Shown here: one piece after another, positions 1 through 5,471 of the stretch
Numbering within the stretch: position 1 is the stretch's first letter
Layout: each line of letters starts with the position of its first letter
Assembly (NCBI GenBank): GCA_964645555.1
Contig: CAZYBP010000034.1
Location: 1-11,115 of the forward strand
Direction: 5' to 3'
DNA length: 11,115 bases
Source: 2-02-FULL-38-15 sp964645555
GTDB taxonomy: Bacteria; Patescibacteriota; Microgenomatia; Daviesbacterales; UBA10151
Notes under the pieces: model-generated
What the model saw: the letters and a program-made list of their open reading frames with translations, nothing else
Told to the model about the DNA's origin: nothing
The model's database searches: none
Made by a program: the position numbers and the translations under genes

Positions 1-2
1 CT

Positions 3-623
3 ACCTCCTCAATTGGCAGGACAATCAAGAGGTTTAATCTCTTCTATGCAGGTAAGTCTAAAGGCAGAAGAGTTAGGCTGGATTCATCTAGGAAACAAAG
101 GGTCAAACTTTGTCCTAAAGTAACTGATGTTAAACCAGGATATATTCAACTGGATGGAGTGAAATTCTACTACCTGGGTAGGTATTACTACTTTCTGACT
201 GCTGTAGATATTGTTTCAAAACAAGCCTGGGTAAAACTGGTGCCATCTCTTAAGAGTAATCATGCCAGAGATTTTCTAAAGGAAATTTTACAAACCTCCT
301 GGTACAAGCTTCACACCATACACACTGACAATGGATCTGAATTTAAAGCATACTTTGACCAGGCTGTTACTGATGCTAAATTAACCCACCTTTGGAATTA
401 TCCCAAACATCCTAAAACCACAGGCTATGTGGAGAGATTTAACTGGACTATTGAGGATGAATTCATCTTTGATACTGAAGACTATCTCCTTTACCCTGAA
501 GAATTTAAGCAGAAACTCACTACCTGGCTGATCTGGTACAATCAAGTCAGACCACACCAGTCCTTAGAGTATTTGTCACCTTACCAGTACTTACAAGAAA
601 GGAGATTGTCTCAAAAGTACTGA
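3..623 (+). CDS. IS481/IS3-like DDE transposase, 3' part (5' end outside window)
   Basis: Catalyses insertion-sequence transposition. The frame is open from base 3 to the TGA at 621-623 (206 visible residues), so the gene starts left of the window. The GTG at 159 is not the start: it lies after the first catalytic Asp. Counting from base 3, the retroviral-integrase-like core shows D51 (QLDGV, 153-155), D109 (HTDNGSEF, 327-329) and E144 (GYVERFN, 432-434), with 34 residues between second D and E. The C-terminus carries the WYN-x-x-RPHQSL signature shared by IS3 OrfB and IS481 transposases. All three acidic residues are present and the visible part has no frameshift, so it may be active. The N-terminal helix-turn-helix region expected in these proteins is not visible. 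Family (IS481 versus IS3) is not certain; transposase identity is. Confidence 0.9.
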   Translation, partial: TSSIGRTIKRFNLFYAGKSKGRRVRLDSSRKQRVKLCPKVTDVKPGYIQLDGVKFYYLGRYYYFLTAVDIVSKQAWVKLVPSLKSNHARDFLKEILQTSWYKLHTIHTDNGSEFKAYFDQAVTDAKLTHLWNYPKHPKTTGYVERFNWTIEDEFIFDTEDYLLYPEEFKQKLTTWLIWYNQVRPHQSLEYLSPYQYLQERRLSQKY

Positions 624-643
624 ACCAGGACAAGTGTTTGACA
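621..643. repeat. Putative right terminal inverted repeat of the insertion sequence
   Basis: The stretch beginning with the transposase stop codon and ending in TTTGACA reads, on the other strand, TGTCAAACACTTGTCC and onward. It has the 5'-TGT...ACA-3' ends common in IS481-like elements and sits directly after the transposase, where the right end is expected. The left end and any target duplication are outside the window, so the boundary is inferred. Confidence 0.45.
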
Positions 644-665
644 GGTAATACCAAAATGGTATAAT
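638..665 (+). promoter_or_regulatory. Consensus sigma-70 promoter for the toxin-antitoxin pair
   Basis: A perfect TTGACA (638-643) and a perfect TATAAT (660-665) are separated by 16 bp. Transcription would begin near 672-674, at or a few bases before the antitoxin ATG (675), giving a leaderless or nearly leaderless mRNA. The -35 lies in the putative insertion-sequence end and the -10 in flanking DNA. Confidence 0.75.
648..662. promoter_or_regulatory. Candidate operator palindrome over the TA promoter -10
   Basis: ATACCA (648-653) and TGGTAT (657-662) are a perfect 6-bp inverted repeat around a 3-bp centre. It fills the spacer and overlaps the -10 box. Type II antitoxins with ribbon-helix-helix domains typically repress their own promoter by binding such palindromes; binding here is inferred. 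Confidence 0.5.
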
Positions 666-674
666 TATATTATT

Positions 675-962
675 ATGCATAAAGTAACTTTACAAATTCC
701 CATGGATTCAAAGCTCAAGATTGATGCTGAAAAGGCAGCATTAAATCAAGGCTTTTCTTCTTTACAGGAGGTCCTAAGGATTTTTATGAAAAAATTTGCC
801 AGCAAGAAAATTGATATTACCTTTGAAGAAGAAAATGTGGTTTATCTCTCTCCAAAGGCTGAGAAAAGATATCTTAAGGTTATGAAAGATCTTGAGGAAG
901 GAAAAAATGTGTATACTGCTAAAAATACTGAAGAATTCTTTAGACAACTTGATCTTAAATAG
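675..962 (+). CDS. RelB/DinJ-like type II antitoxin
   Basis: Likely antitoxin that neutralises the nuclease toxin encoded immediately downstream and represses the shared promoter. The 95-residue protein starts with a short beta strand (residues 3-9, KVTLQIP) and two helices (about 11-26 and 29-42) in the ribbon-helix-helix arrangement of RelB/DinJ antitoxins (LKIDAEKAALNQGFSSLQE). The C-terminal half (about 60-95) is charged and helix-forming, ending in TEEFFRQLDLK, as expected of a toxin-wrapping tail. Its TAG stop shares the G with the toxin's GTG start (TAGTG), implying translational coupling. No SD sequence is present; the ATG lies only 9 bp after a perfect -10 box, so initiation is probably leaderless. 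Assignment rests on fold pattern and pairing. Confidence 0.75.
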   Translation: MHKVTLQIPMDSKLKIDAEKAALNQGFSSLQEVLRIFMKKFASKKIDITFEEENVVYLSPKAEKRYLKVMKDLEEGKNVYTAKNTEEFFRQLDLK

Positions 963-1255
963 TGGAAATTAAACATTATAAGCAGTTTACCAAGCATCTT
1001 AGCCAAAGGATTAAACCTAAACCTAAACCTAAACCTAAACCTAATCCTAATCCTAATCTTTATACAAGATTTAAAGATAGAGTGAAAGAATTCCTAATGA
1101 ATCCTGAAAGTCCAATACTCAAAGATCATCAATTAAAAGGAGATAAGAAAGACTTTAGAGCCTTTTCCATAACAGGGGATATTAGAGTTGTTTATTATAG
1201 AGGAGAGGATTATATCTACTTTATAGATATTGGTAGCCATAATCAGGTTTATTAG
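962..1255 (+). CDS. YafQ/RelE-superfamily mRNA interferase toxin with a Lys-Pro repeat insert
   Basis: Predicted ribosome-dependent mRNA endonuclease of a type II toxin-antitoxin system. The 97-residue protein has the family core: FLMNPESPILKDHQLKG (44-60), ITGDIRVVYY (70-79) and the terminal IDIGSHNQVY. H56, R66, R75, H93 and Y97 are at positions matching conserved, partly catalytic residues of YafQ-like toxins. The GTG start overlaps the antitoxin stop by one base. Oddly, residues 18-32 form a low-complexity (Lys-Pro)n/(Asn-Pro)n tract encoded by a 6-bp DNA tandem repeat, in the loop between the first two helices; relatives normally have ordinary helical sequence there. Core residues are intact, so it may still be toxic, but the insert could alter folding or partner binding. 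Confidence 0.82.
   Translation: MEIKHYKQFTKHLSQRIKPKPKPKPKPNPNPNLYTRFKDRVKEFLMNPESPILKDHQLKGDKKDFRAFSITGDIRVVYYRGEDYIYFIDIGSHNQVY
1013..1057 (+). repeat. Hexanucleotide tandem repeat inside the toxin gene
   Basis: Five perfect AAACCT units (1013-1042) are followed by two AATCCT units (1043-1054) and a partial AAT, all in the toxin frame. They encode Lys-Pro and then Asn-Pro dipeptides. Because the unit is 6 bp, gain or loss changes loop length by two residues without shifting frame. Confidence 0.95.
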
Positions 1256-1268
1256 TTAAAATACTTTC

Positions 1269-2144
1269 ATGCCAGAATTACCAGAAGTTGAAGTTATTAA
1301 ACTGGGGTTACAAAAGAAGATTATTGGGTCTAAAATAACTAAAATTCAAGTACTTTCTGGCAAATCTTTTATTGGTAATCCAAATTTAGCTATAGGACAA
1401 AAAGTACTCAATGTTTGGAGAAGAGCTAAGATATTAGGCATAAATTTGGATGGTAATACAACTCTTTTATTCCACCTCAAGATGTCAGGTCAACTAATTT
1501 TCATTCCCAACGATAAACAATTAACGATAAACGATAAACGTTTCATTGGAGGGCATCCGACAGAAGACATGATGGGTAAGATGCCAAATGTGCATACCAG
1601 AGTGATTTTTTCTTTTGCAGACGGTTCACATTTATATTTTAATGACTTGCGTAAGTTTGGCTGGGTTAGGATAGTAACAAGTACAGAAGTAATAAGTAAC
1701 AAGTTATTAAAAGATTTAGGACCGGAACCGCTGGAAAAAGGGTTTACCTGGCAGATTTTAAAAAATAATCTACTTAAACATAAAACTCAAGTTGTAAAAG
1801 TGGCTTTAATGAATCAGACAGTCGTTGCAGGGATCGGGAATATTTACGCTAGTGAAACTCTATTTGATGCCAAAATTGACCCTAGGAAAAGAGTGAATGA
1901 GTTACAAGATAAAGAATTTCAGCAATTACATCAAGGAATTTTAAAAGCACTTAAGGACGGTATAAAACATGGAGGGTCAACCAGGGCAAATTTTGTGGAT
2001 GCAGAAGGCCACAGAGGCTATTTTTTGGACTATGCTTATGTTTATGGTAGAGACAAGTATAAGTGTAAAATTTGTGGTGGAGAAATAAAAAAGATTCAAC
2101 AAGCAGGTAGAGGTACCTACCTTTGTCCTTCTTGCCAAAGGTAG
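1269..2144 (+). CDS. mutM: Formamidopyrimidine-DNA glycosylase (8-oxoguanine repair)
   Basis: Bifunctional base-excision enzyme that removes 8-oxoguanine and formamidopyrimidines and cuts the strand by beta/delta elimination. At 291 residues it is slightly longer than usual (about 270). It begins MPELPEVE, whose Pro2 (N-terminal after Met removal) is the Schiff-base nucleophile and Glu3 the acid. K54 matches the conserved damage-contacting lysine; GIGNIYASE (188-196) lies in the helix-two-turn-helix region; GSTRANFVDAEG (236-247) is the oxoguanine loop; the zinc finger has C266, C269, C286, C289 with R281. The extra length comes at residues 80-92, encoded by a 7-bp repeat array; a second array encodes 135-147. 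No SD sequence; a TAAAAT lies 6 bp before the ATG but has no good -35, so transcription may come from the toxin-antitoxin promoter. Confidence 0.96.
   Translation: MPELPEVEVIKLGLQKKIIGSKITKIQVLSGKSFIGNPNLAIGQKVLNVWRRAKILGINLDGNTTLLFHLKMSGQLIFIPNDKQLTINDKRFIGGHPTEDMMGKMPNVHTRVIFSFADGSHLYFNDLRKFGWVRIVTSTEVISNKLLKDLGPEPLEKGFTWQILKNNLLKHKTQVVKVALMNQTVVAGIGNIYASETLFDAKIDPRKRVNELQDKEFQQLHQGILKALKDGIKHGGSTRANFVDAEGHRGYFLDYAYVYGRDKYKCKICGGEIKKIQQAGRGTYLCPSCQR
1508..1542 (+). repeat. Heptanucleotide array in mutM (unit about AAACGAT)
   Basis: Five adjoining 7-bp units: CAACGAT (1508-1514), AAACAAT, TAACGAT, AAACGAT (1529-1535) and AAACGTT. They encode residues 80-92 (PNDKQLTINDKRF), just after the conserved HLKMSGQLIF strand and before the GGHP motif, a variable loop in the family. 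Confidence 0.85.
1672..1707 (+). repeat. Second heptanucleotide array in mutM (unit about AAGTAAC)
   Basis: Units TAGTAAC (1672-1678), AAGTACA (1679-1685), one extra G, then AAGTAAT (1687-1693), AAGTAAC and AAGTTAT. The 10-mer AGTAACAAGT occurs exactly at 1673-1682 and 1695-1704. It encodes residues 135-147 (IVTSTEVISNKLL), the interdomain linker region before LGPEPL. Confidence 0.7.
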
Positions 2145-2152
2145 GTTATAAT
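2123..2152 (+). promoter_or_regulatory. Putative promoter for the MFS gene, inside the mutM 3' end
   Basis: TTGTCC (2123-2128, four of six matches to TTGACA) and a perfect TATAAT (2147-2152) are 18 bp apart. The predicted transcript would start near 2159, leaving about 8 bases before the ATG at 2167. The -35 overlaps the last codons of mutM. Confidence 0.5.
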
Positions 2153-2166
2153 ACTCCCTGATATAT

Positions 2167-3543
2167 ATGGCCAAGAATTCGGCTTTTGCCTCGGTTATTC
2201 AAAACCGGGGATTTTTAAATTTGTGGATCAACCAAATTTTGGTCCAGCTTTCGTATAATTCCCTAAACTTTGCCTTAATTATTTGGGTTTTTAGGTTGAC
2301 TGATTCTAATATGGCAGTTTCAGCCTTACTGCTTGCAATCTACTTACCGGCTGTTTTATTTGGGCTTTTTAGCGGAGTACTGGTAGATATAACTGATAGA
2401 AGAAAGATTATTATGATTATAAATTTGCTACTTAGTATTGCTGTATTTGTCTTGATTCCTTTGAAAATGAGCTTGTTGGCTATTCTACTCATAACTTTTT
2501 TCATCAATAGTCTAGTCCAGTTTTATGGTACAGCTGAAGTTTCAGCTATTCCGCTCATAGTCGGTAAAAACCAACTGGTTTTAGCCAATGCCATATTTTC
2601 TACTACTCTTTATACCTCTTTTTTGCTGGGGTTTGGTTTAGCAGGACCACTAATTAGTAGTGTGGGCATTGATTTTGTATTTGGATTGGCAGGATTACTT
2701 ATTGTTATTGCTTTCTTGTCGTCTTTAGTTTTCCCTTCAATTAAAGGTGCTTTAGATGTACAAGGCAAAACATTGATTTTAGCCTTAAAGAAAAATAACT
2801 ACTCCAAATTCTATGAGGTTGGCTTAAAAGAGATTGGACAAACCCTGAGGTTAATAAAGGGTAAATTGCCTGTTTTGTCTGCTATAGCTATACTGGCGGG
2901 AGTACAAGTTGTAGTAGGAATAATAGCTGTTTTAGCACCGGGATTTTTGGAAAAAACTTTAAGGATTGAGGCTACAGATGCCTCATATATTATAGTCATG
3001 CCTTTAGGGCTTGGTATAGTGGCAGGCGGAGTATTCCTGGGCAGATTAGGCAATATGCTGATTCGAAGGACAGTGGTGTCCCGGGCAATTCTTTTTGCAG
3101 GATTATTATTTTTTCTTGAGGGTATTTCTCCTTTAATTTCTCCGGCTATTAGTCATCTACCCCGTCCCAGACCCCTACCTTTTGTGACCCAGCCGCCTTT
3201 ATCAGCAGTTATAACCGTTGGTTCCTTTCTGCTTGGTATAGCTTTAGTTTCAATTCTGGTGCCATCACAAACTGTTCTCCAGGAAAATACACCAAAAGAA
3301 GATAGGGGAAAAGTATTTGCTGTTTTAGGGGTGGCTATGTCCGGTTTAACGCTAATTCCGGTATTATTGTCCGGATTGCTGGCTGATGTCTTCGGGACCA
3401 CCCCAATCTTTATTGGGCTGGGTAGTGTAATTATGTTACTTGGGTTATTTGGTTTAAGACCCAGCTGGTTTTTCAGAAAAGAGAATCTGCCCTTACATGT
3501 GAGAGAATTTTTGGGTTTAGGACACTGGGAAAATCAGAATTAA
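2167..3543 (+). CDS. Major facilitator superfamily transporter (multidrug/EntS-like exporter type)
   Basis: Integral membrane transporter of 458 residues; substrate unknown. About 12 hydrophobic segments are visible, from NFALIIWVF (about 34-42) to GLGSVIMLLGLFG near the C-terminus, with a cytoplasmic loop around residues 196-225 splitting two six-helix halves. The loop after the second helix contains a motif-A-like SGVLVDITDRRK, with the Asp and Arg-Arg-Lys of MFS carriers. Overall pattern fits the MFS_1/MFS_3 drug or siderophore exporter group. Residues about 328-345 form a Pro-rich extra stretch (HLPRPRPLPFVTQPP) between helices. The last codons and TAA stop fall in a 7-bp repeat array, so the extreme C-terminus (ENQN) may be array-derived. 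No SD sequence; short leader predicted. Confidence 0.88.
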   Translation: MAKNSAFASVIQNRGFLNLWINQILVQLSYNSLNFALIIWVFRLTDSNMAVSALLLAIYLPAVLFGLFSGVLVDITDRRKIIMIINLLLSIAVFVLIPLKMSLLAILLITFFINSLVQFYGTAEVSAIPLIVGKNQLVLANAIFSTTLYTSFLLGFGLAGPLISSVGIDFVFGLAGLLIVIAFLSSLVFPSIKGALDVQGKTLILALKKNNYSKFYEVGLKEIGQTLRLIKGKLPVLSAIAILAGVQVVVGIIAVLAPGFLEKTLRIEATDASYIIVMPLGLGIVAGGVFLGRLGNMLIRRTVVSRAILFAGLLFFLEGISPLISPAISHLPRPRPLPFVTQPPLSAVITVGSFLLGIALVSILVPSQTVLQENTPKEDRGKVFAVLGVAMSGLTLIPVLLSGLLADVFGTTPIFIGLGSVIMLLGLFGLRPSWFFRKENLPLHVREFLGLGHWENQN

Positions 3544-3606
3544 GGATTATGAATTATGAATTATGGTTTTAATTCTTGATTCTTAATTCTTGATTCTATA
3601 TTCTTG
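3537..3606. repeat. Inverted heptanucleotide arrays between the MFS gene and recF
   Basis: Left arm: four 7-bp units of type AGAATTA/TGAATTA (about 3537-3564). Right arm: five units of type AATTCTT/GATTCTT (3571-3605), the reverse complement of the left unit type. The two arms can pair as an imperfect hairpin around GGTTTT. The array includes the MFS stop codon and fills nearly the whole gap to recF. No T-tract follows, so it is not a standard terminator. Confidence 0.85.
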
Positions 3607-3614
3607 GCAGTATC

Positions 3615-4667
3615 GTGTTCCTAAAGCAACTCAACCTAACAAACTTCAGAAATTACTCACAACTTGAGTTGGAATTCGATTCCCGTCCTACGGTTTTGGT
3701 AGGGGGAAACGGCGCAGGTAAATCGAATCTTTTAGAGGCTATTTATTTACTTTCTACTACTAAATCTTTAAGAGTAGAAACAGAGAATGAATTAATAAAG
3801 GAAAATGCAGAATTTGCCAAGATTGAAGGTGTTGTGGCAAACGGCGGAGAGACAGAATTGTTAATTATCATAAATCAGCCTACTGATGAAGTAAAATTTA
3901 AAAAAAGAGTAATAGTAAATGGTATCCCAAGAAGGACAGTAGATTTTATCGGTAACTTACCGGCTGTAATTTTTTATCCTCAAGATATCAATTTGGTAAC
4001 AGGATCACCTTCTTTGCGAAGATGGCATATAGATTTAAGTTTGGCACAAATTGATCCTGTATACAAAAAGTCACTGACACTCTTTGAGCAATTTTTAGCT
4101 GCAAGAAACAGGGTTTTAAAAAGGATTAGAGAAGGTCAAGGTAAACTTGACGAGTTAGACTATTGGACAGCGGGGTTAATAAAGGAGGCAAAAGTGATAA
4201 GCGATAAGAGAAAAGAGTTTTTTGAATTTATTAATAAGTTACCCAAAGAATTAGGGGATTTTAAATTTATGTATCAGCCAAGTGAGTTGTCTCTCGAGAA
4301 GTTAAAGGAAGCTAATGGCCGGGAGGTTGCAGCAGCAGCTACTTTGATAGGTCCCCACCGGGATGATCTTACTTTAATAATGGGAGGAAAAAATTTGGCT
4401 CACTTTGGCTCCAGGGGAGAGCAGAGGATGGGTACTTTGGCTTTTAAATTAGCTCAATTTGAATATATGGCCCATATTTTAGGTAAAAGGCCCACTCTTT
4501 TACTAGACGATGTATTCTCTGAGCTGGATGAGAATCATCGAAGGTTAGTAGGGGAAATTGCTTTAAAACAGCAAACCATTATTTCTACGATAGAAATGTC
4601 TGAAATCCCTAATAATCTATTAGACAAAGCCAGGATTTTGCAGGTAGAGGAGGGGAAAATAGTATAG
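3615..4667 (+). CDS. recF: DNA replication/repair protein RecF
   Basis: SMC-like ATPase that loads RecA at gaps through RecFOR; acts on DNA in the cytoplasm. Its 350 residues are near the usual 355-375. Walker A is GGNGAGKSN (30-38) after the typical LTNFRNY start; QDINLVTGSPSLRRWHID (123-140) and GPHRDD (246-251) are RecF-specific blocks; the ABC signature is FGSRGEQRM (264-272, where GSQGQQR is usual); Walker B plus D-loop is LLLDDVFSELDE (295-306, D298/D299). The GTG at 3615 is chosen because FLKQLNLTNFRNY matches the family N-terminus. No SD sequence is visible. It ends one base before the stop of the convergent gene on the other strand. The usual dnaA-dnaN-recF context is absent: neighbours are the MFS gene and a minus-strand pair. 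Confidence 0.96.
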   Translation: MFLKQLNLTNFRNYSQLELEFDSRPTVLVGGNGAGKSNLLEAIYLLSTTKSLRVETENELIKENAEFAKIEGVVANGGETELLIIINQPTDEVKFKKRVIVNGIPRRTVDFIGNLPAVIFYPQDINLVTGSPSLRRWHIDLSLAQIDPVYKKSLTLFEQFLAARNRVLKRIREGQGKLDELDYWTAGLIKEAKVISDKRKEFFEFINKLPKELGDFKFMYQPSELSLEKLKEANGREVAAAATLIGPHRDDLTLIMGGKNLAHFGSRGEQRMGTLAFKLAQFEYMAHILGKRPTLLLDDVFSELDENHRRLVGEIALKQQTIISTIEMSEIPNNLLDKARILQVEEGKIV

Positions 4668-4668
4668 C

Positions 4669-5079
4669 CTAACAACTAACAAAGTGACTGTCTTCATCGG
4701 TATGATATTCATATTGTTTACCCTGATATTCAAAAATTATTTTATAGCCTGGGCTGATAACTTGGGCATACATCTCACCTTGTTTGGGACAACCTAAACT
4801 GGAATCCCTCCACTCTACTTTCTCGACACTAACCAGCTGGATTTGTGATGTTTCCACGCCAAGTTTTTTGGCCAAATCTTTCAGTGGAGCTGACACTGGG
4901 GTTTCATCTGTAGTGGTGGTAGGTTGAGGATTAGTAGCAAGAGTGGGAATTGGCTGGACGGCGGGCCGAGCAGAGGTTGGGGATTTAGCAGCTTGTTTTT
5001 GAAATAGAATATAACTCCCTCCTAATGCACCTACTATTAAAAGAACTATTAGAATCTGTATAAAGCCTTGCTTATTCAT
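4669..5079 (-). CDS. Membrane-anchored protein with extracytoplasmic 'SLGCP' domain
   Basis: Function unknown. The 136-residue protein has one N-terminal membrane helix (about 5-27) with no cleavage site or lipobox evident, a Pro/Thr/Ala-rich flexible linker (33-63), a short helix (LKDLAKKLGV, 66-75), and a compact C-terminal domain. That domain carries VEWRDSSLGCPKQGEMY (88-104), ISPGYKIIFEYQGKQYEYHT (108-127) and a terminal Cys. This pattern (W-x-D-SLGCP...PGY...Y-x-YHT...C) recurs in bacterial secreted or lipoproteins, but I know no experimental role. C97 and C136 could form a disulfide outside the cell. The start overlaps the upstream gene's stop in ATGA, so the pair is translationally coupled; a weak GGGGA precedes it. 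The N-terminus resembles a prepilin but lacks Glu5. Confidence 0.82.
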   Translation of the reverse strand: MNKQGFIQILIVLLIVGALGGSYILFQKQAAKSPTSARPAVQPIPTLATNPQPTTTTDETPVSAPLKDLAKKLGVETSQIQLVSVEKVEWRDSSLGCPKQGEMYAQVISPGYKIIFEYQGKQYEYHTDEDSHFVSC

Positions 5080-5339
5080 TTTTTAATTCCCCAGCGGGAG
5101 GCTAGACGGGAGAGTTGAAAAGTAATCACGACTCCTAAAGTAGTGACAATAATGGCATAAATGAACCTGGATAAAACTCCCAAGCCGGGAATGCGGGGTT
5201 CAATAAACTCTTTAACCGTTTGCTGGATCGTATCATTCCAAGCCAAAGCTGCAGCCAATCCAAAAGCTGAAGTAGATAATGTAACAAGTTGTTGTATTAA
5301 TTCTTTATGGAAACTGAAGTCTCTACTTTTCTTGGCCAT
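5076..5339 (-). CDS. DUF5654-like small membrane protein
   Basis: Function unknown. The 87-residue protein has an amphipathic N-terminus (KELIQQLVTLSTSAFG), a first membrane segment ending in the conserved-looking AAALAWNDTIQ (about 28-39), a short loop (EFIEPRIPGLG), and a second segment (about 57-77, SRFIYAIIVTTLGVVITFQL). This hairpin with the ALAWND motif fits DUF5654, a family common in archaea and CPR bacteria. The initiator ATG is at 5339-5337; no SD sequence is visible. Its TGA overlaps the start of the SLGCP-protein gene (ATGA), so they form a two-gene operon divergent from pyrB. Confidence 0.8.
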   Translation of the reverse strand: MAKKSRDFSFHKELIQQLVTLSTSAFGLAAALAWNDTIQQTVKEFIEPRIPGLGVLSRFIYAIIVTTLGVVITFQLSRLASRWGIKK

Positions 5340-5353
5340 AACTAATTACTATA

Positions 5354-5382
5354 TTGACATGATACCGTATTATAGATAAACT
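5354..5382 (+). promoter_or_regulatory. Putative pyr operon promoter
   Basis: A perfect TTGACA (5354-5359) and TAAACT (5377-5382, four of six matches to TATAAT) are 17 bp apart. Transcription would start near 5389, about six bases before the leader ATG at 5395, giving an untranslated-plus-leader region of about 80 bases before pyrB. The palindrome ATACCGTAT (5362-5370) in the spacer could be a binding site. Confidence 0.5.
5369..5374 (-). promoter_or_regulatory. Putative -10 box for the minus-strand pair, inside the pyr promoter
   Basis: Read on the minus strand, 5374 to 5369 is a perfect TATAAT, placing a start near 5362 and a leader of about 23 bases before the ATG. No convincing -35 is found at the right spacing. 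It lies within the spacer of the divergent pyr promoter. Confidence 0.4.
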
Positions 5383-5394
5383 AGGCAATAAGTT

Positions 5395-5436
5395 ATGGGT
5401 AAAGATAAAGTTTTTAAATTCAGTTTGAAAGATTAG
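5395..5436 (+). CDS. Candidate pyrB leader peptide (13 codons)
   Basis: ATG at 5395 opens a 13-residue frame, MGKDKVFKFSLKD, ending with TAG at 5434-5436. It is the first AUG after the predicted transcription start. Its coding part contains a U-rich run in the RNA (5410-5427) and its stop lies four bases before the terminator stem, so a ribosome at the stop codon would cover the 5' arm of the hairpin. This matches the layout of the E. coli pyrBI leader (pyrL), though that peptide is longer. No SD sequence is visible; translation would be nearly leaderless. Evidence is positional only. Confidence 0.45.
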   Translation: MGKDKVFKFSLKD

Positions 5437-5439
5437 CTC

Positions 5440-5464
5440 ATCCCGCAGTGGCGGGATTTTTTTT
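5440..5464 (+). terminator. Intrinsic terminator/attenuator just upstream of pyrB
   Basis: A 7-bp GC-rich stem, ATCCCGC (5440-5446) with GCGGGAT (5451-5457), closes an AGTG tetraloop and is followed by an unbroken T run to 5464. pyrB starts 8 bases later. No plus-strand gene ends upstream (recF ends at 4667, with two minus-strand genes between), so the hairpin can only terminate transcripts from the pyr promoter. On the minus strand no T run follows. Confidence 0.82.
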
Positions 5465-5471
5465 GAAAAAA

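Noticed and set aside
159..161. GTG as transposase start
   Set aside because: The frame is open to the window edge and the first catalytic Asp (153-155) is upstream of it.
1013..1057. Telomere-like repeat or linear replicon end
   Set aside because: AAACCT resembles telomeric repeats but is internal, in frame in a toxin gene and flanked by coding sequence.
2811..3401. Minus-strand open frames under the MFS gene (and similar ones under mutM, pyrB, carA, carB)
   Set aside because: They lie opposite clear conserved genes, have no start signals and encode low-complexity sequence with no recognisable domain.
3537..3606. CRISPR array
   Set aside because: Units are 7 bp with no spacers; the same applies to the other arrays.
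4669..5079. Type IV prepilin or pseudopilin
   Set aside because: KQGFIQILIV resembles the cleavage region but lacks Glu at position 5 of the mature form, and the C-terminal domain is of the SLGCP type.
5448..5450. GTG as pyrB start
   Set aside because: It lies in the terminator loop and T run; the eight extra residues (MAGFFLKK) do not match ATCase N-termini, whereas ATG at 5472 does.
5389..5464. PyrR-type antiterminator site
   Set aside because: No PyrR-binding consensus and no stable alternative pairing with the terminator's 5' arm could be found by eye.
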